Assembly (NCBI GenBank): GCA_030674185.1
Contig: CM060307.1
Coordinates: 59,475,981-59,539,980, forward strand
Direction of reading: 5' to 3'
Length of the DNA stretch: 64,000 bases
Source of the DNA: Monoplex corrugatus
Lineage: Eukaryota > Mollusca > Gastropoda > Littorinimorpha > Ranellidae
Shown piece after piece: positions 11,501 to 20,970 of the stretch; the first letter of the stretch is position 1; every line of letters begins with the position of its first letter. The translations under genes and the position numbers were made by a program. The notes under the pieces were generated by a model. That model did not search any database and was not told the origin of the DNA. It saw only the letters and a program-made list of their open reading frames with translations.

Positions 11501-11697
11501 CGTTTTCTGTCTGTTTTAGGTACAAAGAAAATTCTACATCACCTCTATCGCTTCGCAACTTGAGTCGAAAAATCATCCAGCACCAGTTGTGTCGCCATGA
11601 TCACGCACGTCTGCTTGAGCTGATTCCAACCCTTCCTCTGCCACCATCGCTTCATGTCTTTTTGTCGCGCAAAATGTTTCACCATAATATTTCTTAG
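3084..11697 (+). CDS. Ankyrin-repeat and SOCS-box protein (ASB-like), 3' four exons
   Basis: Exons 3084-3210, 7336-7519, 9860-9984 and 11520-11697 join in phase through AG/GT sites and give about 204 residues. The first two encode ankyrin repeats (TALHICVQNA, LLAAGASVNV, APIHIAAHW, RLLITAGSEVD, GRTPLYVVV). The third carries a weaker repeat (IKLLFSHGCDML). The last encodes a C-terminal SOCS box (SPLSLRNLSRKIIQHQL then LPLPPSLHVFLSRK). Known ASB proteins use the SOCS box to bind Elongin B/C and Cullin-5 and the ankyrin repeats to bind a substrate for ubiquitination. The 5' exons are not in view, so length and paralogue are unknown. The first intron carries a 3.44-kb insertion and the second a piggyBac element; neither breaks a splice site. 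Confidence 0.85.
4752..4935. repeat. (CT)n microsatellites
   Basis: Two CT tracts, 4758-4780 and 4874-4934, separated by AATAAATGAATAAATG sequence; long reverse-strand GA reading frames here are artefacts. Confidence 0.9.
5795..6286 (+). pseudogene. Retroelement C-terminal fragment with restriction-like nuclease domain
   Basis: An open frame of 163 codons. RPDIALHSDSSKQVILIELT resembles a PD-(D/E)XK core (PD, then E-x-T), followed by VPYESRMEEAHIYKTEKY, a Gly-rich VGARRFVGTSAYDL and AERSSSWIW. This layout (RPDI, ELTVPxE, EvGcRGF, SSxWLW) is familiar from proteins that end in a restriction-like domain and are spread through metazoan genomes with retroelements. The upstream reverse transcriptase is absent, so it is a 5'-truncated remnant inside the 3.44-kb insertion. 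The ATG is only the first in frame. Assignment to a LINE clade is not possible by eye. Confidence 0.55.
6323..6402 (+). repeat. tRNA-like sequence followed by poly(A), SINE-like
   Basis: Contains an A-box-like TTAGCACATTGG and a B-box-like GGTTCGCTCC. The ends GCCCCGT and GTGGGG pair as an acceptor-like stem, and CCAGG/CCCGG form a T-arm-like stem around TTCGCTC. The D and anticodon arms are poor, and a run of 18 A follows at 6402. This is more likely a tRNA-derived retroposon head or decayed tRNA copy than a functional tRNA. Confidence 0.5.
7336..7519 (+). CDS. ASB-like gene, exon b (ankyrin)
   Basis: Acceptor TTTTCAG and donor CAG/GTTTTA. Encodes RDLYGRAPIHIAAHWKIREM, RLLITAGSEVDLVDGRGRTP and LYVVVSSLSTGLYKEDLRYQ: two ankyrin repeats in frame with the previous exon. 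Confidence 0.88.
8271..9224 (-). pseudogene. piggyBac transposase remnant
   Basis: Open frame of 317 codons. The N terminus is acidic (NDSDIESVDSLDDFSADSD), then basic and Arg/Gly-rich, as in piggyBac-derived proteins. FEFTGDAGIKVSTEGFEAVY and FKLFLTQDLLQRL match the start of the DDE_Tnp_1_7 domain. A poly-C run and a (CA)n tract (8523-8612) then replace the catalytic region. The frame resumes with QNTSCCGTIKANR, matching the later CCGT(I/V)R-NR segment of the family. The DDD catalytic residues are therefore missing, so it cannot act as a transposase. Confidence 0.75.
8523..8612. repeat. (CA)n microsatellite inside the piggyBac remnant
   Basis: Broken CA tract; a poly-C run follows at 8660-8673. 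Together they occupy the place of the missing transposase core. Confidence 0.9.
9860..9984 (+). CDS. ASB-like gene, exon c
   Basis: Acceptor GGTTTCAG, donor GTATGT. Encodes VPCIKLLFSHGCDMLNLVDW and KWKGPGIPEELLADDENFFL, and splits a TGG codon with the next exon. It holds a degenerate ankyrin repeat leading into the SOCS box. Confidence 0.85.
10239..10399. repeat. Direct repeat, left copy
   Basis: About 160 bp starting AAATCGTGTAACCTCGG and ending GTGCTTACGGGAAG. It is nearly identical to 11014-11173 and in the same orientation. The 614 bp between have no recognised gene. Intronic to the ASB-like gene. Confidence 0.9.
11014..11173. repeat. Direct repeat, right copy
   Basis: Second copy of the 10239-10399 repeat, differing at a handful of positions (for example GCGTTTGG versus GCATTTGG). 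Confidence 0.9.
11520..11697 (+). CDS. ASB-like gene, terminal exon d (SOCS box)
   Basis: Acceptor CTGTTTTAG; the first G completes a TGG codon. Encodes SPLSLRNLSRKIIQHQL, then LLELIPTLPLPPSLHVFLSR, then a short tail and TAG. This has the shape of a SOCS box: BC-box-like SLRNLSRKII followed by an LPLPxxL motif. BC-box cysteine is replaced by serine. Confidence 0.88.
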
Positions 11698-12680
11698 GCC
11701 ATGCTGTGTGACTGGCTGTGAAATGCTTTTAGCTGGGCCTTTACCACCCTCCATTTACATAAGATACTTCCATTCCTCTCCTCTGCACCCTTTTACTGTT
11801 CTTTCCATATCGTTTCTTTCTTTCTTGTTTCCTTTTTGATTTAGGTGTAAACTACCACCTTTGATTCTTTTTATGCTGAAGAGATTTTCTTATCTTCTGC
11901 TTCAGCATTACTTTTTGTGCTCTTGCCATGTCTTCTCTGTTCTGTGGCCCTTTGTTTCTTTCCTTATTTTTCTTAGTATTATCATTTACACATTTCATAT
12001 TTGTCGTTTACTTTTCTTACCAGATCTGTTTGACAGATATAGTAACTGAATTAGTAATGTCGTAGGTGAGCGCGAAGGAAGGCTGCTATTTAACAGAATG
12101 CTGCAGCTTGCAGCAAAGACTGGTTAGCAGCAGGAATGAAATAATTCGACAAATCTCACCTCACTCCTGTCGCTTTAACTGAGGGTTTGAAGTATTTGTT
12201 ACTCTCTGTTAAATAATTTTGTTATTATAGTTTTTAGATAATTTAATAATAACTGAAATTATGAATAATTACCTAATTTATAGCTATAATGTTACTGCTG
12301 CAGATGTTTGCATTGGTGAAGGTATCAGCTTTTGACATTCATTAATCTCTTCTGCTACTTTGCTGACCTGTGACTTACATCATGACTTCATGATTGGCAG
12401 TGTATTGTTGATGTACTCTGTACGTCAAATTGAGTAGAGTTAATGTTTTGTTCAGCATTATAGAAATATCTGCAAAGATTTCACTTCCTGAAAGCTCTTT
12501 CTTACCTGAGTATGGCAAGCTCAGAAACTTACATCAGTACTAATATTGTGTAAGAATTTTGAAATGTTTTCATGAACTAAGTCATGCTGTTCAGGAGCAG
12601 TGGCAGAATAAAAGCAAATGTGTATACTTCGGGAAGGATATAGGAAAAAGTTGTTCATGATACCAACAGCAGTAATAAAA
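11698..12680 (+). other. Probable 3' untranslated region of the ASB-like gene
   Basis: Pyrimidine-rich sequence follows the stop. AATAAA hexamers at 12607-12612 and 12674-12679 are candidate poly(A) signals. The true end cannot be fixed from sequence alone. Confidence 0.4.
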
Positions 12681-13649
12681 GATTTTGGTTCTAAGTTGAA
12701 CTTACTGTATGCAATGCCAGTGAATGTGATGCCAGTGTTCTAGATTTGAAATACAACTGGATGATATTCTGGTGAGGATTATCAGCTTTTGCAGAATATA
12801 TTATTACAACAAGAATCTTAAGTCATTTCTGTTTCATCTGGTTCATACTTTTGTGGTGGTGTTACTGTGATAGTGTTGGAAATATGGGTAAACAAAAATT
12901 GTAGGGATTAAATACCAGTACAGTTTCAGAAGTTCTGGACACAAAGTGATGGACATTAATACAGATAGCAGCATCTTTGTATGTGTCAGGTTTTTAGTAA
13001 TATGGGAAATAACAATTTTTCAAGGAAGATTACTTCTTGTTACATTATATTGTTGACCCTCAGGATGTAATTTTAAATGCCACACTTCATGCACCATAAC
13101 ACTGCTGTATGATACAGCTTGTGGGAGGGGGGAACATGTACAACAGAACAACAGATAACGATGATTATAAATTAGCAAAACATGTATACTGAATTCCTGT
13201 TGGTGTGTGTATGTGAAAGTGGTAGGGTGTCACTGAGAAAACAAGCAAGTCACATGCCACCTGATGTGATGACAATCAAGTAGTTTTTTTGCTAAATTCA
13301 GTTAACAAAAGTTTATTATATCATTGTCTGTGGGCATGTTTAATGTTTAGCCCAGAATGTTATATCAGAAGATAGGTTGTTCAAAAACAAGCAACACTTT
13401 TGAAAGCTCACTCATTGTAGGGAATTTCTTGCAAAATGATCCATCCACATTTGCGTATGCTTGTATGACCACTTTTATTGATAAGGTATATGAGTTTTGC
13501 TTTTAGAATTTTTCATAACCACCTCTACAGATTCACCAAATATCCATCACATTTTGTAAAAATGTTTTGAAATGTGCTTTATGTTTTGTTGTCTGTTGAA
13601 GTTGCACTATGAGGAATTATATGAAGTTTAATAGCTCATAGCTGAACCG
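12681..13649. other. Intergenic, nothing recognised
   Basis: AT-rich unique-looking sequence with no open frame, RNA gene or repeat that I can support. Confidence 0.5.
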
Positions 13650-13840
13650 TGTCTTACAAGTGCATAAGCTCAGCTGATGGCAAAGACCATACTGACTGCA
13701 GAATACTCAGTCAGGTGGTCGAGAACTTGGTGAAAAGACTCCATCGCCAGATGCTGCTATCATGCTCACCTGTATCCCAGTACCCGGTTCCTACCTGAGT
13801 GACTGTTGCCCTCTTTGTCCCAGTATTTCGAAGTGACAAG
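13650..13840 (-). mobile_element. DIRS-like element fragment (terminal region)
   Basis: CTTACAAGTGCATAAGCTCA and the following 170 bp match 27998-28170 in order, through CTCAGCTGATG, ACCATACT, GGTGAAAAGAC and TGTCCTCTTTG-like blocks, and match 15.48-15.76 kb in reverse complement. In the copy at 15 kb this block lies just beyond a tyrosine-recombinase remnant, so I assign it to a DIRS-like element end. Confidence 0.6.
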
Positions 13841-14569
13841 ACTCTACTCTTTGCACTGTCTTTGTGTGCTTACTTGTTTTCCCAGTTCAGAGTCTCTCTA
13901 GCTTTCTCTGTGTTTTCTCTGTTTCGATGAAGAGTGTTTATCACTCATTCTTAAGCCCCTTGACACGATACATAATTGAAAGTGTACTATAAGACAATGG
14001 TGTACACTTAAGGGAGCCAACTTTTCAATGGGTACTAATTGTTTTCAATTTTTGCTGCTCTCATGTAAACATTTCCCAGAAAAGTGTATATATATTTAGA
14101 AAGGAGAAATTCTGAACTGCACAATAAAAGGAAAATAAACACCTGTTTGCAGGAGAAAGTAAAATTACAGGGTGTTAGGATAATAAACACATCCATGCAC
14201 GTATGATGAGAAGTACAATGTAAACAAACCAAACTGACCAAGAACCTGCATTCCGTCAATGACTGATATGCTAAAAGTATCTCCATCATGTGCTCAAACC
14301 TCTCTTGTTCATTTAAAATCAAAAACAAAGCCATATTAACCTCATAATCATCGCCAGAATCACTGTGAACAAGAATCCCAGCTTTTCAACCTCGTGGTCA
14401 GTCCCAATCTCGCTCATTTTTGTGCAGAAACTTGTAGAAATTAATCGAAGAACAGCAAAATGGCGACCATGTGAAAGGAAGAAGGCAGACGCCATGCAAA
14501 AGAAGCCCTCTGATTGGTCAGTTTGTGTTTGCTTTATAGACTGAACAGTGTGCAGCGTCAGCGGGAGAT

Positions 14570-15790
14570 ATGAATGGAGTCACGATTATGGCTCATTGTG
14601 TTTGGACGGTCAAGCCACAATCATGGCTTATCATCCGGAGCGGGTTAACTTGCACTATGCTGCCCCTCTGTCTAAGAGGCTCGCCTTCTAAGGGATCTCT
14701 AGGAGATATCTCCTTATGGCAAGCCTCTATCCCATGCAGAACACCCACCTGGGACCTTTTCCTTGTCTTAAAGTTCCTCTGCAGGACAGCTCGTGTCAGT
14801 GATCGTTTCAGAAAAACTGCCTTCTCATCACTCTCACCTTTGGCAGTCACTACGGTAAAGTACGTGGCCTTACCGGGCGACGGCTCCCTCACCCTCCTAC
14901 TGGAATTCTTAGCCAAAAATCAACATTGGTGTTCCCCTTGCCCACTTTTCGTGATTTACATTAAACCTTTCTCCTTCAGTGACAGTCCGGATCACAACCT
15001 TTGTCTTGTCAGAATGCTCCACCACTATCTTCAACACTCCACTCCTCTAATGCACCCTCAGCAGTGCCACCTTTTCATCTCCTTTAACCCTGATTGCTCG
15101 GTCAGTATCAAGCGCTCCTCTCTACTTGTGGATCTTGGGCATCATTAGCAAGGCTTACAGGGTGCAGGGACAGCAGATTGACTCCTCCAGACCCAGTGCC
15201 CATGAGGTCCAGGCCTGGACCTCCTCCACATGTTTTCACCACAATTTCTCTCTGACAGCTTCATCTTCTTCTACCTCATGAACATCTCACGACATGCAGA
15301 GATGGGTCCCACGGAATCCGTCAGCTGTTTGTGTCCAAAACATCATCTCTGCTTCCAACCATTAACATGCATTGTCTCCCATCTTCCAGGTAGTACCACT
15401 CTGCACTTGAAAGATATGGTTGTTATGTGCTACTGAATGGTGGATTTTAATTCAGATCCCCTTTGAATAGACCTACTTACCATATCTTATGACTTAAACC
15501 CACCCACCTACTTTGCTGTCCTCTATCTGGCAGTTGGCAACAGATGTTTCTATCTAGTCTACTTCACCAAAGAGGACAGCAGTCACTTCGGCCAGAACCA
15601 GGTACCAGAATAGGGGTGGGGTGAGAACAGCACTGGCAGTGGACATCGTTTTACCAAGTTCTTGCTACCCAGTCAAGTGTTTTGCCATTAGTATAGTCTG
15701 CCACATCAACTTAGCTTATGCACTTGTAAGATATGGTATGTTTATAAAAGGGGGATTTGAATTAAAATCCCCATTACATGTCTTTACATG
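14570..15790 (+). mobile_element. DIRS-like retrotransposon, 3' part
   Basis: A tyrosine-recombinase remnant (14700-15420) is followed by a palindromic block: CACTTGAAAGATATGG at 15404, GGATTTTAATTCAGATCCCC near 15443-15462, CCATATCTTATGAC at 15480. About 200 bp later a second copy follows: CACTTGTAAGATATGG at 15721 and GGGGGATTTGAATTAAAATC near 15752. The same hairpin pair recurs at 29.0 and 30.0 kb. Paired terminal blocks next to a tyrosine recombinase fit the DIRS order. Gag and reverse transcriptase are missing in this copy. Confidence 0.65.
14700..15420 (+). pseudogene. DIRS-type tyrosine recombinase remnant
   Basis: The frame starting at 14570 runs to 15148 and gives PTWDLFLVLKFLCR, LLLEFLAKNQ, SPDHNLCLVRMLHHYLQH and HLFISFNPD. 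These are blocks typical of DIRS recombinases: WDL-LVL, FL-KNQ, LCPVRAL-Y, LFIS. After the stop, other frames continue with AHEVQAWTSST, a decayed (A)HxVRA-like box, and FYLMNISRHAEMGPTESVS. Several stops and frameshifts make it nonfunctional. The catalytic arginine, histidine and tyrosine cannot be aligned safely by eye. Confidence 0.65.
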
Positions 15791-16916
15791 GATTACATGT
15801 CAAGGTGATCTTAGCAATGCTCTAATCACCCATGAAATGAGTAGTGAGTTGTTGTTAATCTTTCACTGCTGTCATCACCCTTGAAATGACTTATTCTCAA
15901 TCTTTTCACTGCCGTTATGTGTTTGGAAATGTCACATGCAGATGAGTTCATTAGATTTTCATCATGTACTGCGACAATTAATGTTTCAGTCTTAAAAGGC
16001 TGGAGATATATCTTCAAATATCCTTTCCTCTATCATGGTATGAACTGTTTTGCAAGGTTCTTTCCTGTTAATGTTCTTTATAGTTGTAAACCTGCAACAC
16101 ATTCAGAACTTAGTGGAACATAGCCTTAGTGGAACATAGCCTACTACAAATACAGAATAGAGTTGGCTAGCAGACTTAATTTAGTGTTTTGCAGAGAACT
16201 TTGATGTCTTGTGATTTATTTGAGCAGTTGCACTGATAGTTGTATTTGAATGCTGACCACTGATACTCAAGTACTCTTTAAGTTAGAACATAAACTTCAG
16301 AGCTGGGAGCCATTATCATTGTGGTAAGGTTTTTTTTTTTTTTTTCAGTGAACATTGTCAGACGCAAACTACTTTTCATGTAGTAAATCTGTTCATCAAA
16401 TTTTCGTAGCTTATTTTGATAGTTTCTGTAGTTTTGAGTTTGTTTTGTTGCATGTTTTATTATATCTTTTTTCATCCTCTTGTTGTATGTAAAAGTGGTT
16501 ATGTATTGTCTTCAGAGTTTAAAGTAAAATTTGATAGGACATGTAGAAAATGTATATGGAAACTGTGGTAGATGCATTGCTTAACATGTGTGTAACCTGT
16601 AGCCTAATTAAGTCTTTACTTGTAATTGCACGATGAAACATTATTGCATATTTGTTTATATTGCAGTCAGGTTTTCCTTCCCCCTTTGCTATTCCTTTCC
16701 CCATTGCCTTTCAGCTTCAGTTCTCTGTGTGTTGGAAATAGTATTTTTAAATTATTTGTTCATTTGTTACTGTTTGATGATTCTTATAAGAAAAAACTGA
16801 CAAATATTCATTGTAAACGTTTACAAAGGTGTGTTCAGTGCTGCCAATCATGTTCGGCCAGAAAAGATTACACTGAGTGAACATGGCTTATTTTTTGATA
16901 TGCATGCTCATAAATG
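15791..16916. other. Intergenic, nothing recognised
   Basis: No gene. Short direct repeats only, such as AACTTAGTGGAACATAGCCT followed by a second TTAGTGGAACATAGCC near 16105-16140. Confidence 0.5.
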
Positions 16917-16929
16917 CATGTGCATGCAA

Positions 16930-16997
16930 GCACACACACACACACACAGACTCATGTGCACACACACGCACACACATGCACACACACACACACACAT

Positions 16998-17062
<65 letters not shown>
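16930..17062. repeat. (CA)n microsatellite
   Basis: A CA tract of about 130 bp with a few CATGCA interruptions. The apparent His/Thr- or Cys/Val-repeat frames on both strands are artefacts of it. Confidence 0.95.
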
Positions 17063-17064
<2 letters not shown>

Positions 17065-17354
17065 TTTTCTCTCAACTCTCTCTCTCCCCATCTCTCTCTG
17101 GCACATATGTTGCAAAATGTTGATTCAAATATAATATTGAACACAGAAAGACATTGTAAATATGGTTTGACCATTTTTTTTGGTATTGATTTGTTTGAAA
17201 GACTAAATAATTCTGAGTGCCATCTGGCATAGTAGGCTACATAGTGGTAATATTCTGAATGAGTAAAGAAACAGATTTTAGGATTATCTAAGATTTTTGC
17301 CTGCTTAATGGTGACAGGCCTGGATGAACAAGGTCGATGTGTTTTTGTTGATCC

Positions 17355-17427
17355 CAGAAATTCAGTTTGTTAAGATCTGGAGTGAGTGCACCAGAAATTC
17401 AGTTTGTTAAGATCTGGAGTGAGTGCA
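17355..17427. repeat. Tandem duplication, 36-37 bp unit
   Basis: CAGAAATTCAGTTTGTTAAG ATCTGGAGTGAGTGCA occurs twice in a row with no mismatch over 36 bp. Confidence 0.9.
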
Positions 17428-20400
17428 AGTCAGCCCAGAGTGTGTATGCTGTGCTGTTGCATGAGGGTATACCTTTCTGGGTTTTTCTTTTCAGTCCAAA
17501 CAGTATTTTCTTGGATACGTATATGTGCATTGTTCAAACCACTCTGTGCAGGGACTATGTTGCTGCACAGTGCGTTCTGTGGTCCTTGGTGGATATGAAT
17601 GCTTTACAAGATCTTAAACATGTGCATTTGATGTTTTATTTGCATATACACATGAAGGAGGTTCAGACACCAAACCTGCACCTAAAAACATCCATGCATC
17701 ATCCACCAGACTGCATCCAGGCAGGCACACCCATTGTTGTAAACATAATCATACTGTGGAGTAGTAAGGTGAGCTCACAATGGGGTTTAACATGTGAGGC
17801 TAACACTTGAACAACAACACTGGATTGTTGCATTATTTCTTTGACCAGGGCCATTGTTTTGAAGAGTGCTGATTTAGACATATGTCTCCCTAGAACAAGA
17901 CACTTGGATCTCCCAAACATCATCCTTCTGGATGTATCTAAGATTATGCAACAGTCACTTGATTTTTCTCTTAGGGTTGACCCATTTGTGAAAAGGATGG
18001 ACTGCCATCATGTTGCCAGTTCTAGAAATTGTGTTTTGTTGGACCTACTGCATTCTTGCTACTTTATGATGCCTTGTGAAAACAGGCCTTTCAACTGGAC
18101 ATTGATTAGTAAGGCCTCTCTCTAAGCTAGTCTGTTTTGCACTGTAAGATTACTGATTTGGCATTGCTGGATGCTGCTATGTTTGTTTTTTTTTTTTTTT
18201 GCTTTTGCAGTTTCAAAGTGCTTCTGTTAAGTACTGTTGCTTTAGGTAGTGGTCTTGTCTGTTTGAAGTAGACTTGGTGTTGTGTTTTGTCTTTCATCCT
18301 CAGTGCTTCTACTGACAGTAAATCGTTGAAAGAGATATTTAAGAGGTGGTATAGACATACTCATCCTCAGTGCTTCTGTTGACAGTAAGTCATTGAAAGA
18401 GATGTTTATGGAGGTGGTATAGACATCTTAAAGTACCAGTTACAGTTTCCACTGTAACTTATACTTTCAGGTGTCTATATCATCTTTATCTGTTTACTTT
18501 TCACCAACACATTTTTAGATCTTAGAACAGTCAGAATGGTTATGCCAAGATGGAATGAATGTGCTTGTTTTAAGTACCTATTGCTAATTATGCCATTGGC
18601 ATATAAAGCAATGACTAAGATCTTCCACACCTTTCTGTTCTAGGTTGTCTTCTTTATGGTATTATTGGTGTGTTTCAAACAGTGAGTTCTCCTACAGTTT
18701 GTTGCCAGTTGTTAAATGGTTTTCTTTTCGTATGTCTGCTTTCTGGTGCCCTGTGAAGCAGTCTGGGGTAATGTTACTCTGCTGTCTCATCTCTAGATGT
18801 TGTGCTCAATCCATGTCAATCGCCTTTTCACAGTGATGGTGTCCATACCCTCTTGCTTACATTGGTTGAGTAGATGTCAGTTGGAGATGATACTGGGTCA
18901 AGAGTTTTTTTTTTATGAATTTCAAGTCATGAAATAGGGTGGAATAGACACAGCTCTAATAGTTTCAGTTTGCTGTTGATGCCTTGTGGGGGGTTGGATC
19001 TACACATTTGGCATTCTGAACTTTTTTTTTTTGTCTTGCTGAGATGACCTTTGTGATGGCCTGCGTTAATTTACATTTTTTACGACATCTTCTGTTTCAT
19101 TGAACAAATATACTCCTGCTCAGCTGTAAATGAATTTTATCAGATAAGAATACATCAAAACAGTTGTCAAGTTGAGGGAAATAATGGGACTGGGCCTGCA
19201 TCACCTTTCAGCTGATGTATACAAAAGTTGTTTGCGTTTACCCACAGATTTCATTTTAAAGTAGAAATTTTGCAAGTTATCAATCTGGAATGTCATGATA
19301 TTAAGCAGACAAGAAAACAAGGGAGTGCTTATTCTTGCCTGCATGCCTCTTAACTGAGCTGGAAAAAGTACTTGTAAAGTTACCTGACCTGTTCACAAGG
19401 TATGCAGTCTGGGGATTTTTTGTAACGTTATTTTGCCTTTTGCATTTATTTGTATTCCTTTAATAAGAAGCCAGACTTTATAGGTGAGTGTTGTGGAATT
19501 GTCTCTGATTTCAGCTAAAAGGTTCCCTTAACTCTTTGCTGCTGTGCCAAATTGTGGCTCATTAGTGTTCGGAAATCCCCTGGTGGTGCACTGGTGCACA
19601 TTCTTTGACAATTTTTATTTTTTCCCTGAAATGGATAAAAAGGATAAAAGAAACAACTTCAGTATTTTTCGAAGCAGCAAGTCACAGCTGTTAGACTTAA
19701 ACAGAATAGACTATTGTCTAGCTGTGCTTCTTCAGTTAATGATTTTTGAAAGTAAAGAGAAGAAAATGTGGGGCTAACAGATGTGGAATGTGTTCCATGC
19801 AAAAAAGCTCTCTGCCATCCTTGCTTTGAGATCTACCACATCAAGCAAGGCTTCTCCAGGTGAACAGGATTTCAGTGACTATGGAGTGATATGAAAATTA
19901 TTTTGCATATGTGGGTGACTGGTCAGTTATGCATCTTGTAAAAATATCTGCACTCTGTGATGGATACCATTCTCAGTTTCAAACTATGAGTATGAAATGG
20001 TGGTTAACGTACTAATCATTTGGAAAACACGAGTTTCTGTCTCTACAAAAAATGTTTTTGTAATGGTAGTCATGATCAAGCTAAGACATTTGTGAAAAAT
20101 GACAAAAGATTTTGACATGTGCTGCTTGAAATCTGTTCAGCTCATAATGTAAACAATGAAAACGAGGCTATGCAGAAATGACCCGTACAAGAATGAAACC
20201 GAGGTGCTTAGTGTCACTGCTATAGTACTACTACATATGCTTCTTTTTTTTTCAAATTTGTAAAAGTAATCAAAAATGGTGTGTCATCATGGTATTTTTA
20301 CTACTGTATATAAAAAACGGTGCATCAGCAACACACTTCTGCTATTAGTCACAGCATCTGCAAAGCATAAAGATAATTTTCCACCTAAAGTCTAAAAGTA

Positions 20401-20440
20401 AATTGGCAGTATATAGCGACTGTTAATATAGCATCAAATT
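17428..20440. other. Intergenic, nothing recognised
   Basis: No supported gene. A tandem pair of about 67-bp units lies at 18296-18428 (CATCCTCAGTGCTTCT ... GGTGGTATAGACAT). A TTAACTCTTTGCTGCTGTGCC-like sequence at 19528 resembles a TTAA transposon end, but I found no partner. Confidence 0.5.
18296..18428. repeat. Tandem duplication, about 67-bp unit
   Basis: Two adjacent units both begin CATCCTCAGTGCTTCT and end GGTGGTATAGACAT, with about seven differences. Confidence 0.85.
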
Positions 20441-20564
20441 AGCTGGTTTTGAAACTGAAAATGTTTGTGTATGAATTTTTGTTATACAGAAAATCTGATG
20501 ATTGTGGTTGTTAGATTTAACTATTATTTTTAGCCCGAGAACCTGCATTATTCACACTATACAT
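20441..20564. repeat. 124-bp direct repeat, left copy
   Basis: Starts AGCTGGTTTTGAAACTG and ends TTCACACTATACAT. It matches 20847-20970 with a single difference (T to C six bases from the end). Confidence 0.95.
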
Positions 20565-20846
20565 GCTCCATGCTCCTTATTAAGTGACTGTTTACACCAA
20601 ACCACTTCCTCGCCGTCCTCTCTCTCTCCACTCAACATTCCCCTTTCCCTGATTTCCATAAGCTACCTTCTGTGAGGAATTTGTATGCTATGGATTTTTT
20701 TGCTGTAAACTGTTGTGATAATCATCATGTTATTTGATTACATTCTGAAGTCACAGATGATTTGTATGTATTATTTATTGGTGTTGTATACATGATTGAC
20801 AGTATCTGTGAAAATAATGGGTCAGTTGAAATTTAATTGTGTAGAA

Positions 20847-20970
20847 AGCTGGTTTTGAAACTGAAAATGTTTGTGTATGAATTTTTGTTATACAGAAAAT
20901 CTGATGATTGTGGTTGTTAGATTTAACTATTATTTTTAGCCCGAGAACCTGCATTATTCACACTACACAT
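20847..20970. repeat. 124-bp direct repeat, right copy
   Basis: Same sequence and orientation as 20441-20564, spaced 406 bp start to start. The near identity implies a recent duplication or an assembly error. Confidence 0.95.

Noticed and set aside
14593..14916. 107-codon minus-strand frame beginning MAKNSSRRVREPS
   Set aside because: The plus strand of the same bases encodes recognisable DIRS recombinase blocks, so this is the shadow frame.
16831..17232. His/Thr-rich and Cys/Val-rich frames on both strands
   Set aside because: Translation of a CA/TG microsatellite. The same holds at 8.5, 40.7-41.6, 48.6-51.4, 58.4, 61.2 and 62.0 kb.
19526..19560. TTAACTCTTTGCTGCTGTGCC as a piggyBac-like end
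   Set aside because: It looks like a TTAA terminus, but no matching inverted end plus TTAA was found within the next few kilobases.
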